Assembly (NCBI GenBank): GCA_030611285.1
Contig: JAUWQC010000048.1
Coordinates: forward strand, 1 to 7,129
Reading direction: 5' to 3'
DNA length: 7,129 bases
Source: a bacterium
Lineage (GTDB): Bacteria > Actinomycetota > Humimicrobiia > Humimicrobiales > Humimicrobiaceae
Program-made: the position numbers and the translations under genes
Notes under the pieces: generated by a model
What the model saw: only the letters and a program-made list of their open reading frames with translations
What the model was told of the DNA's origin: nothing
Databases searched by the model: none
In this document: positions 1 through 6,955 of the stretch, piece by piece
How positions within the stretch are numbered: the first letter of the stretch is position 1
Layout of the letters: each line of letters begins with the position of its first letter

Positions 1-2
1 AT

Positions 3-188
3 TATTATTTGGTATATTATAGCACATTTGCATATATACATAAACTAAATTATGCTATTGACTTAAATATTGGCGATAGTATCCTGCACCTTATATCCCC
101 ATATATAAATGTAGGGGCTCATGCGGCGTCTTTTATGGTAAAGGATTTAAAATCATCAATTAGAATTAAAGTTTTGACTTATAAATGA
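3..188 (+). CDS. Possible C-terminal end of an unrecognised protein (partial)
   Basis: A frame open from the window edge for 61 codons ends at TGA 186-188. The other two + frames close early. In DNA this AT-rich, an open run of this length is unusual but not decisive. The visible product ends in SSIRIKVLTYK and contains NIGDSILHLISPYINVGAHA; I do not recognise a family. It lacks the conserved C-terminal MPxRL-type ending of the DNA polymerase III beta clamp, so it does not look like the end of dnaN, which commonly precedes recF. The alternative is that this is non-coding DNA with promoters: extended -10-like motifs lie at 10-18 (+) and 16-24 (-). The stop is 61 bases before the recF start. 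Confidence 0.35.
   Translation, partial: YYLVYYSTFAYIHKLNYAIDLNIGDSILHLISPYINVGAHAASFMVKDLKSSIRIKVLTYK
10..24. promoter_or_regulatory. Possible bidirectional extended -10 motif
   Basis: On the + strand TGGTATATT (10-18) resembles the TGGTATAAT motifs seen later before gyrB and the DUF4870 gene. On the - strand the overlapping bases read TGCTATAAT (24-16), a perfect extended -10, with TTTATG (44-39) 17 bases upstream as a poor -35. The 15 bases form an imperfect palindrome. If real, it could start transcription toward recF and leftward out of the window. It conflicts with reading 3-188 as coding, although a promoter inside a gene is possible. Confidence 0.25.
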
Positions 189-249
189 TATTATTAAAGG
201 TATTGGATGCAATTATATAAGAAAGTTTTTCAGAGTTTATAAAGGCATA

Positions 250-1434
250 GTGTATTTAAAGAAATTAGAATTAAAAAACTATAGAAATTACAGTTATGTC
301 AATTTAAATTTTGACAAAAATACCATTCTTATATTAGGCGATAACAGTAACGGTAAAACTAACCTACTGGAATCTATATATTATTTATCTACCGGAAGGT
401 CTCATAGAACTTACAGCCAGGATGAAATTATTAAGTGGGACAGTGATTATTCGGAAGTAAAAGCTTTAATTGGCTCAGAAAAAAATAACGGAACAGATCA
501 CCTTATAGAAATAGAACTGCGGAAAGAAAATAATATTAAAATAAGGGTCGATAAAATATACAAGAGGAAAAAATCGGATTTCATATCAATGCTTCCTTCA
601 GTTATATTTTCTCCTGATGATCTGAAAATTGTAAAATCAGGCCCTTCAGATAGGAGAAATTTCCTCGACTGTATACTTGAGAAGTTAGATTGGAAGTATT
701 ACAAACAGCGACTGCAGTATCAGAAAATACTTATCCAGAGGAGCAGTCTGATAAAAAGTATAAGTGGAAGGACAGGTGCAGCCAGTAATTCTACACTGGG
801 AGTGTGGAATGATAATATTGTCAGGTATGGTACTGATATAATAGAAAAGAGATACAGGCTGTTAGCTGAATTCAGGGATGAATTTAAAAGTTACCTAAAT
901 AGCTTCTTTAAGGGGGTTGAAGTAGACCTGTTTTATGTATTCAGCTGGGATAGGGGAGATAACTTGGATGAATATACGGATTATTTTGATGTAAAAAGTT
1001 ATAAAAAAGAAAATTTTATAGAAAATAACCTTAAAGATATATTTTACCGTAAATTGACAGAAAGCCTCCAAAAAGACCTGTTGTATAAAACCACGACGGT
1101 TGGACCGCATAGAGATGATTTTATAATTTTACTGAATGGTAAAAATATAAGGTCTTTTGGTTCTCAGGGCCAGCAAAGGGTTGCTTCAATAAGTTTAAAA
1201 CTTTGTGAGCTGGACATCTTGAGGAAAAGAATAAAAAAAGATCCCATCCTTCTTCTGGATGATGTATTTTCTGAGCTTGATATAGAAAGAAGAAAATTAC
1301 TGGTAAAAGCTGTAAGTAATAGGTTTCAGACTTTTGTAACCACTACAAATATTAGTTATCTTGATAAGCTGGATTTGGAATTTGGGAATAAGCTTTTAAT
1401 TAAAGATAATAAAATTGCAGTTTCAGATTTATAG
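250..1434 (+). CDS. recF: DNA replication and repair protein RecF
   Basis: RecF is a cytosolic SMC/ABC-like ATPase that works with RecO and RecR to load RecA onto gapped DNA, in post-replication repair and restart of stalled forks. The 394 residues fall in the usual range for RecF. Walker A is GDNSNGKT at residues 30-37. RecF-typical blocks are SPDDLKIVKSGPSDRRNFLD (about 121-140) and TTTVGPHRDD (281-290). The ABC signature is SQGQQR at 305-310; Walker B is ILLLDD at 333-338, with D-loop SELD at 341-344. All ATPase motifs look functional. The start is GTG at 250: the frame is open upstream to base 178 without an ATG, GTG or TTG, an AAAGG lies four bases before it, and MYLKKLELKNYRNY matches the family N-terminus. 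The DUF721 gene follows after 15 bases, suggesting one transcript. Confidence 0.97.
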   Translation: MYLKKLELKNYRNYSYVNLNFDKNTILILGDNSNGKTNLLESIYYLSTGRSHRTYSQDEIIKWDSDYSEVKALIGSEKNNGTDHLIEIELRKENNIKIRVDKIYKRKKSDFISMLPSVIFSPDDLKIVKSGPSDRRNFLDCILEKLDWKYYKQRLQYQKILIQRSSLIKSISGRTGAASNSTLGVWNDNIVRYGTDIIEKRYRLLAEFRDEFKSYLNSFFKGVEVDLFYVFSWDRGDNLDEYTDYFDVKSYKKENFIENNLKDIFYRKLTESLQKDLLYKTTTVGPHRDDFIILLNGKNIRSFGSQGQQRVASISLKLCELDILRKRIKKDPILLLDDVFSELDIERRKLLVKAVSNRFQTFVTTTNISYLDKLDLEFGNKLLIKDNKIAVSDL

Positions 1435-1449
1435 GCCGTAGCATATAAT

Positions 1450-1749
1450 ATGATTATGAAAGAATTTGAAGATATTGGAAGTATAATCGGGGATGTTGTA
1501 GAAAATTTAAATATGAAAAGGAAATTAAATATATCCAAAATCTTTAACTGCTGGGAAGAAATTGTTGGTACTGAAATATATAAAAAAGCAAAACCTAAAA
1601 AAGTAACCAGGGGGATATTATATGTGTCTGTTACCACTTCCACCTGGGCAAATGAACTAAGTCTTATGTCCAATCAATTGATCGAAAAGATAAATTCCTT
1701 TATTGGAGAAGAAGTAGTCAGTAGTATAAGATTCAAGCAAAATCTTTGA
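1450..1749 (+). CDS. dciA: DUF721 protein, DciA-type helicase-associated factor
   Basis: This 99-residue protein has the DUF721 pattern: a helical N-terminus, a central FNCWEEIVG (residues 32-40, Trp35) and YVSVTTSTWANEL (58-70, Trp66), then a basic/hydrophobic helix and a short strand ending SSIRFKQNL. Family knowledge: DUF721 members called DciA interact with the replicative helicase DnaB and are needed for replication in bacteria lacking DnaC or DnaI. In Actinomycetota the gene sits between recF and gyrB, exactly as here. The actual helicase role of this copy is inferred from family and position. It begins 15 bases after recF, without a clear Shine-Dalgarno, so translation may be coupled to recF. 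ATG 1450 and ATG 1456 are both possible starts. This is a short, single-domain version; the symbol is by family. Confidence 0.85.
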   Translation: MIMKEFEDIGSIIGDVVENLNMKRKLNISKIFNCWEEIVGTEIYKKAKPKKVTRGILYVSVTTSTWANELSLMSNQLIEKINSFIGEEVVSSIRFKQNL

Positions 1750-1788
1750 AATTCTTCAGCCTATTTTGAGCAAATTTACCCTAAAATA

Positions 1789-1797
1789 TGGTATAAT
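1789..1797 (+). promoter_or_regulatory. Extended -10 promoter for gyrB-gyrA
   Basis: TGG-TATAAT is a perfect TGn extended -10 with a consensus hexamer at 1792-1797. No good -35 stands at 16-18 bases; TTGAGC at 1766-1771 is 20 bases away. Extended -10 promoters often tolerate a weak -35. Transcription would start near 1803-1806, giving gyrB a leader of roughly 150 nt. The site is 40 bases after the DUF721 stop, so gyrBA can be expressed apart from recF. Confidence 0.7.
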
Positions 1798-1862
1798 ATT
1801 TAATGTCTGGAATTAATAAAATCGCAGGATATTTTTGAAAAAATATTTATATTTAAAACCAG

Positions 1863-1911
1863 AAAGGGTAATGGGTATTAAGGTGGTTCCGACGTTTACT
1901 TATTGCCCTTT
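1863..1911 (+). promoter_or_regulatory. Predicted hairpin in the gyrB leader (attenuator or stability element)
   Basis: AAAGGGTAATGGGTA (1863-1877) can pair along its whole length with TACTTATTGCCCTTT (1897-1911): 15 continuous pairs, three of them G-U (1869-1905, 1873-1901, 1874-1900), with a 19-nt loop at 1878-1896. This is the strongest structure in the AT-rich gap. It is followed by ATCTATATTTT, T-rich but not a clean T-run, so a leaky terminator or attenuator is possible. The gyrB ribosome binding site is 32 bases further on and is not part of the stem. Just upstream, TCTGG (1806-1810) can pair with CCAGA (1859-1863), enclosing a small AT hairpin at 1829-1846; this competes for base 1863 only. 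No known riboswitch class is recognised. Confidence 0.45.
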
Positions 1912-1943
1912 ATCTATATTTTAAAAAGGAAGTTTTAAATTTT

Positions 1944-1950
1944 AAAGGAG
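1944..1950 (+). promoter_or_regulatory. Ribosome binding site that fixes the TTG start of gyrB
   Basis: AAAGGAG ends six bases before TTG 1957. An in-frame TAA at 1936-1938 excludes any earlier start, and the next in-frame ATG is codon 26, inside the conserved RKRPSMYIG block. TTG 1957 is therefore the only reasonable start. Confidence 0.85.
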
Positions 1951-1956
1951 AATTTT

Positions 1957-3861
1957 TTGAAAAAATCAAGTTATGACGCTAAAGATATAACAGTCCTGGA
2001 AGGTCTTTCTGCAGTTAGAAAAAGGCCTAGCATGTATATTGGTTCTACAGGCTCCAGGGGTCTGCATCATCTTATATATGAGGTGATAGACAATAGTATT
2101 GACGAAGCCATGGCTGGATTTTGTGATAATGTGCTGGTTGTACTAAATAAGGATAATTCTGTCACTGTGGTAGATAATGGCAGGGGAATACCGGTAAAAA
2201 AAGTTGAAAAATTTAACAAGTCTGCAGTGGAAATAGTGCTTACCAAATTACACGCCGGCGCAAAATTTGGTGGAGAAGGATATAAAGTTTCAGGCGGGCT
2301 GCATGGTGTTGGAATTTCTGTGGTAAATGCTCTCTCGGAAAAGCTGGGTGCAGAAATAAGAAGAGACGGGCACATTTACAGGCAAGATTACAAAAGAGGA
2401 GAACCAGTAACCAATCTTATAAAAGGTGAAAAATCTTCAACTCATGGTACTGCAATTACTTTTTATCCTGATAGAGAAATATTCGAAGAGATAGATTATA
2501 AATTTGAGATACTGGCCAGCAGGATGAAAGAAATGGCTTTTCTGAATAAGGGTTTAAAGATTACTCTGGTAGATGCAAGAGGAGAATCTGAAAAGAAAGA
2601 AATATATCAATATGAAGGCGGAATAGTTGATTTTGTAAAATATTTATGTGAGAAAAAAGATGTTTTACATAAAAATGTTATATACATAAAAAACGAAGTT
2701 GATGACCATGAAGTAGAAATAGCCATGCAGTATACCAATGGCTATTCAGAAAGTATTTTTTCATTTGCCAACAATATAAATACCACAGAAGGTGGGACTC
2801 ACCTGAGTGGTTTTAAAGGAGCTATTACCAGGACTATAAATGACTATGCCCGCAGCAATAATATCCTGAAGGAAAAGGATGAAAATCTTTTAGGCGAGGA
2901 CATTAGAGAAGGGCTTACTGCAATTATTAGTGTCAAGCTAAAAGACCCACAATTTGAAGGACAGACCAAGACCAAACTGGGAAATAGCAAGATGAAAGGT
3001 TTTGTTGAATCTACAGTAAATGCAAAACTTTCTGAATTACTGGGAGAAAATCCGGCCATAGGTAGGACGATAGTAAATAAATGCATAGAATCTGCAAGTG
3101 CAAGAGCTGCTGCTAAAAAGGCAAAGGATATTACCAGGAAAAAATCCCTGCTGGAAAGCAGTTCTCTTCCGGGTAAGCTTGCCGATTGTTCAATAAATGA
3201 TCCGAAGTATTGTGAATTGTTTTTGGTAGAAGGGGATTCTGCAGGAGGAAGCGCAAAGCAGGCAAGGGATAGGAGGTTTCAGGCAATACTGCCTCTTAGG
3301 GGCAAGATTCTAAATGTTGAAAAAGCAAGGTTACACAAAATATTAAGCAGTGAAGCAATTCAGGACATGGTAACTGCTACGGGCTCCGGGGTTGGGGAAG
3401 ATTTTGATATTGAAAATGCAAGATATCATAAAGTAATAATTATGACAGATGCCGATGTAGATGGAGCCCATATAAGAACACTGATATTGACTTTCTTTTA
3501 CAGGTATATGCCAAAATTAATTGAAGCTGGATATGTGTATATAGCTCAGCCACCGCTTTTCCAGATTAAAGACGGCAAGGAAGTTTCTTATGCTTATAGC
3601 GATAAAGCGCTGGAGAATATTAAAAAGAAATATGAAGATAAAAAAATAAATGTCCAGCAGTACAAAGGTCTGGGGGAGATGGACCCGGAGCAGCTCTGGG
3701 AGACTACCATGAATCCTGAAGCAAGGACACTTCTGAAGGTTGAAATTGAAGATGCGTTGATTGCAGATGATGTTTTTTCTACCCTGATGGGAAACAAGGT
3801 AGAACCAAGAAGAGAATTTATTGAAAAGAACGCTAAAGGCGTATCGTTTATAGATATATAG
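1957..3861 (+). CDS. gyrB: DNA gyrase subunit B
   Basis: GyrB is the ATPase and part of the DNA-cleavage core of the A2B2 gyrase, which introduces negative supercoils. The 634-residue length matches gram-positive GyrB, without the insert seen in gammaproteobacteria. The GHKL ATPase shows catalytic Glu42 and Asn46 (YEVIDNS), DNGRGIP with Asp73 (73-79), GLHGVG (114-119) and QTK with Lys338. Arg136 and Thr165, aminocoumarin-contact positions in E. coli numbering, are present. The TOPRIM domain has EGDSAGG (425-431), PLRGKILNVEKA (446-457) and TDADVDGAHIR (497-507), with metal ligands Glu425, Asp498 and Asp500. The C-terminus has YKGLGEM (569-575) and MGNKVEPRREFIEKNA (611-626). One oddity is Gln568, where most gyrases have Arg (QRYKGLGEM). 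The gene starts with TTG and has its own promoter and leader; gyrA begins 20 bases after its stop. Confidence 0.98.
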   Translation: MKKSSYDAKDITVLEGLSAVRKRPSMYIGSTGSRGLHHLIYEVIDNSIDEAMAGFCDNVLVVLNKDNSVTVVDNGRGIPVKKVEKFNKSAVEIVLTKLHAGAKFGGEGYKVSGGLHGVGISVVNALSEKLGAEIRRDGHIYRQDYKRGEPVTNLIKGEKSSTHGTAITFYPDREIFEEIDYKFEILASRMKEMAFLNKGLKITLVDARGESEKKEIYQYEGGIVDFVKYLCEKKDVLHKNVIYIKNEVDDHEVEIAMQYTNGYSESIFSFANNINTTEGGTHLSGFKGAITRTINDYARSNNILKEKDENLLGEDIREGLTAIISVKLKDPQFEGQTKTKLGNSKMKGFVESTVNAKLSELLGENPAIGRTIVNKCIESASARAAAKKAKDITRKKSLLESSSLPGKLADCSINDPKYCELFLVEGDSAGGSAKQARDRRFQAILPLRGKILNVEKARLHKILSSEAIQDMVTATGSGVGEDFDIENARYHKVIIMTDADVDGAHIRTLILTFFYRYMPKLIEAGYVYIAQPPLFQIKDGKEVSYAYSDKALENIKKKYEDKKINVQQYKGLGEMDPEQLWETTMNPEARTLLKVEIEDALIADDVFSTLMGNKVEPRREFIEKNAKGVSFIDI

Positions 3862-3881
3862 ATATTTAGTCAGGAGAATAA

Positions 3882-6314
3882 ATGGTATTTGAACTGCGTG
3901 GTAAAGTAAAAAATATTGAGATTGAATCAGAAATGCAGGATTCCTACCTGAGTTATGCCATGAGCGTAATTATTGGCAGGGCTCTGCCGGATGTAAGAGA
4001 TGGCCTGAAGCCAGTTCACCGGAGAATTTTGTACGCCATGCACGATATGGGAATGAGATCCAATACGCCTTACAAGAAGTGTGCCCGAATTGTAGGAGAG
4101 GTACTTGGAAAATATCATCCTCATGGTGATACTGCAGTTTATGATGCAATGGTGCGTATGGCCCAGGACTTTTCTCAGCGCTATGTGTTAGTAGATGGAC
4201 ATGGAAATTTTGGTTCTGTTGATGGCGATAGGGCAGCTGCCATGAGATACACCGAAGCCCGGCTTTCTTCAATTTCAGAAGAACTTCTGGTGGATATAGA
4301 TAAAGATACTATAGAGTTTGTGGATAATTTTGACAGTTCCCTGAAGGAACCATCAGTGCTGCCATCAAAATTTCCAAATCTTTTAGTTAATGGTTCCTCT
4401 GGTATTGCAGTGGGTATGGCCACCAATATTCCACCACATAATCTGGGAGAAGTAATCGATGGGGTTATTCTTTACATAAATAATCCCGAAACTACGGTTA
4501 AAGATCTGATGAAAAAGATCAAAGGTCCGGATTTTCCTACTGGCGGAATCATAATGGGTATAGGTGGAATTAAGGAGGCATATGAGACCGGCAGGGGCCG
4601 TATAGTTGTAAGAGGCAGAGTGCACCAGGAACAGCCCAAAAAGGGCAGAACTCAAATCATAATAAGCGAGCTTCCATATCAGGTAAATAAATCGAGATTT
4701 GTTGAAAAAATTGCTGAACTGGTTAGGACTAAAAAAATAGAAGGAATTAATGACCTGCGTGATGAATCAGATAGAAGTGGAATGAGAGTAGTAGTAGAAC
4801 TCAAAAAGGATTCAATCCCAAGCGTAGTTATTAATTCTTTGTATAAAAATACCCAGCTTGAGGATACTTTTGGAATAATTATGCTGGCTCTGGTTGATGG
4901 TGTACCCAGAACTCTGAGTTTACTTAGTTTAATAGAGCAGTACACCAAACATAGATTTGATGTGGTAGTTAAAAGGGCAAAATATGAGTTAAAGAAAGCT
5001 GAAGAGCGCGAGCATATACTGCAGGGGCTTTTAATAGCTCTGGATAACCTGGATGAAGTAATAAAGGTCATAAGGTCTTCAAAAGATGTTCCTACTGCAA
5101 GGAAAAGACTGGTAAAGGACTTTGAACTTACCGTAATACAAGCCCAGGCTATATTGGATTTAAGATTGCACAGGTTAACCGGGCTGGAAAGAAATAAGAT
5201 AAAGCTGGAGCATGAGCAGCTACTGGAAAAAATAAAGGAATTGAAAGAACTTCTTGGCAGTAAGGAGCTAATATATGGAGTAATTAAGAATGAGCTGGGA
5301 GAGATTAAGAAAAAATACAATGATGAAAGGAGAACAGACATAACTGCCGATATTTCTGATATTGAGATTGAGGATTTAATACCTGAAGAGGAAAATGTAA
5401 TATCCATATCTCATTCAGGTTATATAAAAAGGCTTCCGGTGGATACTTATAGAAAACAGGGAAGAGGCGGAAGAGGAGTAACCGGGGCTAATTTAAAAGA
5501 GGATGATTTTGTTAAACACTTGTTTATAGCGTCAACTCATCACTATATAATGTTCTTCTCAAATCTTGGAAAGGTATATAGATTAAAAGTTTATCAAATT
5601 CCTACAGGCAGTAGAATGTCTAAAGGAAAGGCAATTGTAAATCTGCTCCCATTTGTACCCGGTGAAAGGGTTGCGACAATAATTGCAGTTAGGGATTATG
5701 GTGATGACCAGTATTTAGTAATGGCCACCAAAAAGGGGATAATAAAAAAGACTTCTATTGAAGCCTATGACACTTCAAGAAAAGATGGAATTATAGCCAT
5801 TACCATTAAAAAGGGAGATGAATTAATAGGAGTGGAAAAATCCAATGGTAATAATGATATTATTATGGTTTCCAGGAATGGGAAGGCTATAAGATTCAGC
5901 GAGGAAGACTGCAGGCCGATTGGAAGGACTTCGCAAGGAGTAAAGGGAATGAAACTTTTAAAAGGAGATGAAGTTCTCTCTATGATGGTCGCAAGAGAGC
6001 TCGAGGGAGATCTCTTTGTTCTTACCGAGAATGGCTATGGAAAAAGGACACAGCTGTCAGAATATAAAAAGCAAAAAAGAGGTGGGCTGGGTGTCAGGAC
6101 CATAAAAATTACTGAGAAGAAAGGAAAAGTTGCCGGGGCAGGCATACTGAAAGATGAGCATGATGTTATGATCATCTCCGACAGGGGAGTGCTTATCAGG
6201 ATTCCTGCCAGGTCAATATCAAGAATTGGAAGATCTACGCAAGGGATTAAGGCTATTAATCTGGAAGAAGGGGCTAAAGTAGCTTCGTATTCAATAGTTA
6301 TCTCAGAAAGCTGA
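3882..6314 (+). CDS. gyrA: DNA gyrase subunit A
   Basis: GyrA carries the DNA-breaking tyrosine and the DNA-wrapping domain of gyrase. The winged-helix region holds [19 protein letters not shown] (32-50), the quinolone region [12 protein letters not shown] (77-88) and catalytic Tyr123 preceded by Arg122. Thr84 sits where E. coli has Ser83 and Asp88 where it has Asp87, so the hydroxyl and acidic drug-bridge positions are kept. Tower and coiled-coil segments follow to about residue 500. The C-terminal half (about 503-805) has beta-pinwheel repeats with motifs such as SQGVKGM (684-690), QKRGGLG (731-737) and TQGIKAI (786-792). The GyrA-box reads QGRGGRG at 526-532 rather than QRRGGKG. At 810 residues it is near the usual size, without an obvious acidic tail. 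ATG 3882 has AGGAG five bases upstream. Arginine codons in the first 130 codons differ from the rest. Confidence 0.98.
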   Translation: MVFELRGKVKNIEIESEMQDSYLSYAMSVIIGRALPDVRDGLKPVHRRILYAMHDMGMRSNTPYKKCARIVGEVLGKYHPHGDTAVYDAMVRMAQDFSQRYVLVDGHGNFGSVDGDRAAAMRYTEARLSSISEELLVDIDKDTIEFVDNFDSSLKEPSVLPSKFPNLLVNGSSGIAVGMATNIPPHNLGEVIDGVILYINNPETTVKDLMKKIKGPDFPTGGIIMGIGGIKEAYETGRGRIVVRGRVHQEQPKKGRTQIIISELPYQVNKSRFVEKIAELVRTKKIEGINDLRDESDRSGMRVVVELKKDSIPSVVINSLYKNTQLEDTFGIIMLALVDGVPRTLSLLSLIEQYTKHRFDVVVKRAKYELKKAEEREHILQGLLIALDNLDEVIKVIRSSKDVPTARKRLVKDFELTVIQAQAILDLRLHRLTGLERNKIKLEHEQLLEKIKELKELLGSKELIYGVIKNELGEIKKKYNDERRTDITADISDIEIEDLIPEEENVISISHSGYIKRLPVDTYRKQGRGGRGVTGANLKEDDFVKHLFIASTHHYIMFFSNLGKVYRLKVYQIPTGSRMSKGKAIVNLLPFVPGERVATIIAVRDYGDDQYLVMATKKGIIKKTSIEAYDTSRKDGIIAITIKKGDELIGVEKSNGNNDIIMVSRNGKAIRFSEEDCRPIGRTSQGVKGMKLLKGDEVLSMMVARELEGDLFVLTENGYGKRTQLSEYKKQKRGGLGVRTIKITEKKGKVAGAGILKDEHDVMIISDRGVLIRIPARSISRIGRSTQGIKAINLEEGAKVASYSIVISES

Positions 6315-6356
6315 TTAAATGATTTGTTTTAATTTATTATATAAATCTGTTATTAT

Positions 6357-6400
6357 ATTTTCCATAAGCATTTTTTAATATAATTGGAAAATTTGTCTTT
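6357..6400 (+). terminator. Weak candidate terminator after gyrA
   Basis: ATTTTCCA (6357-6364) and TGGAAAAT (6385-6392) are perfect 8-base inverted repeats with a 20-base loop, followed by the T-rich TTGTCTTT. Only three pairs are G-C and the loop is long, so termination would be weak. It lies 42 bases after the gyrA stop and just before the next promoter, where a terminator would fit. It could equally be a chance AT-rich repeat. Confidence 0.3.
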
Positions 6401-6407
6401 ATGATAT

Positions 6408-6416
6408 TGGTATAAT
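6408..6416 (+). promoter_or_regulatory. Extended -10 promoter for the DUF4870 gene
   Basis: TGG-TATAAT is the same extended -10 as before gyrB; the shared run is 11 bases (TGGTATAATAT). No good -35 stands at 16-18 bases; TTGGAA at 6384-6389 is 21 bases away. Transcription would start near 6422, leaving a short leader. The hexamer is inside a small palindrome, TGATATTggtatAATATCA (6402-6420), which could be an operator or chance. Confidence 0.65.
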
Positions 6417-6442
6417 ATCAATTTAAAAGGGAGTAAAATAAA

Positions 6443-6835
6443 ATGGCAGAAGCAAAAAAAGTAGAGGTTGATTCAGATTTCAGTAAAAAGAGCTCTACCG
6501 GAATGGAGCCGAAGATTGCGGTACTCCTTGCATATCTTTTCAGCTGGCTCGGGGGATTGATAATCCTACTCATAGAGAAAGAGAATAAATTCGTAAAATG
6601 GAATGCTCTTCAGGCTTTAATTCTGGGTATTGTTGAGGTTGTGTGTATACTTGTAGTTTCATTTATATTAGGATTAATTCCTTATATTGGATGGTTTTTC
6701 TTTTCCTGGCTTGGATGGGTACTGGCAGGTGTATGCTGGATATTTGCAATTGTTGCAATTGTTAATGGTTTTCAGGGCAAGACTTTCAGGATCCCCGGTA
6801 TCAGCAGTTTAACAGATAAATATTTTAAGATGTAA
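6443..6835 (+). CDS. DUF4870/Tic20-like small membrane protein
   Basis: The 130-residue product has a charged, probably cytoplasmic N-terminus (about 1-22) and hydrophobic segments at about 24-44, 56-78 and 82-108; the last may be a re-entrant pair. The pattern LAYLFSWLGGLIILLIEKEN (29-48) followed by FVKWNALQALILG (50-62), then NGFQGKTFRIPGI (108-120), is typical of the DUF4870 family, which is related to the Tic20 fold. The biochemical function of bacterial members is not established. No signal peptide is evident. AAGGGAG at 6427-6433 lies nine bases before ATG 6443, and an extended -10 promoter is just upstream, so it can be transcribed apart from gyrA. Two TAA stops in tandem end it. Assignment to the family is by pattern recognition; no role in gyrase function should be assumed from position. 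Confidence 0.75.
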   Translation: MAEAKKVEVDSDFSKKSSTGMEPKIAVLLAYLFSWLGGLIILLIEKENKFVKWNALQALILGIVEVVCILVVSFILGLIPYIGWFFFSWLGWVLAGVCWIFAIVAIVNGFQGKTFRIPGISSLTDKYFKM

Positions 6836-6911
6836 TAAGTACAGTAATTGTTATAAATCATATATTATTGAATTAAAAATAATAAAAAGATTTATGCTGC
6901 AAAAAATAGAA

Positions 6912-6917
6912 TATAAT
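6912..6917 (+). promoter_or_regulatory. Weak candidate -10 before the last gene
   Basis: A TATAAT hexamer lies 38 bases before ATG 6956, but without the TGn extension and without a recognisable -35 at the right distance. In sequence this AT-rich the hexamer alone is weak evidence. The gene may instead be read through from 6443-6835, since I see no convincing terminator in 6836-6955; the inverted repeat at 6863-6884 is all A/T and is followed by A rather than T. Confidence 0.2.
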
Positions 6918-6955
6918 TTAAAATAGTCTATCTTTTATATATTTAAGGAGAAAAT

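Noticed and set aside
1356..1673. 105-codon - strand open frame across the recF end and DUF721
   Set aside because: It spans two well-supported + strand genes and matches no family; its hydrophobic look comes from the complement of Lys/Glu codons.
1829..1846. Inverted repeat ATATTTTT / AAAAATAT in the gyrB leader
   Set aside because: It is made only of A and T, with a two-base gap between the arms, and is expected often in this composition. I mention it only as part of the larger leader fold.
1878..1896. GGTTCC in the leader loop, considered as a tRNA T-loop remnant
   Set aside because: There is no acceptor, D or anticodon arm around it and no GTTCRA-type T-loop.
4122..4145. Possible quinolone-resistance change in GyrA
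   Set aside because: Thr84 and Asp88 keep the hydroxyl and acidic side chains at the drug-bridge positions; Thr here is a normal variant in many bacteria, so no resistance can be claimed.
3970..4272. Overlapping - strand open frames at the start of gyrA
   Set aside because: They are by-products of the biased composition of the conserved gyrA region; no ribosome binding site or recognisable domain.
4679..5407. Long open frame (242 codons) on the - strand inside gyrA
   Set aside because: It lies wholly antisense to conserved GyrA sequence, is very rich in Ser, Ile and Leu as expected from the complement of Lys/Glu-rich codons, and resembles no family.
6863..6884. Inverted repeat TATTATT / AATAATA before the last gene, considered as a terminator
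   Set aside because: It has no G-C pairs and is followed by A-rich rather than T-rich sequence.
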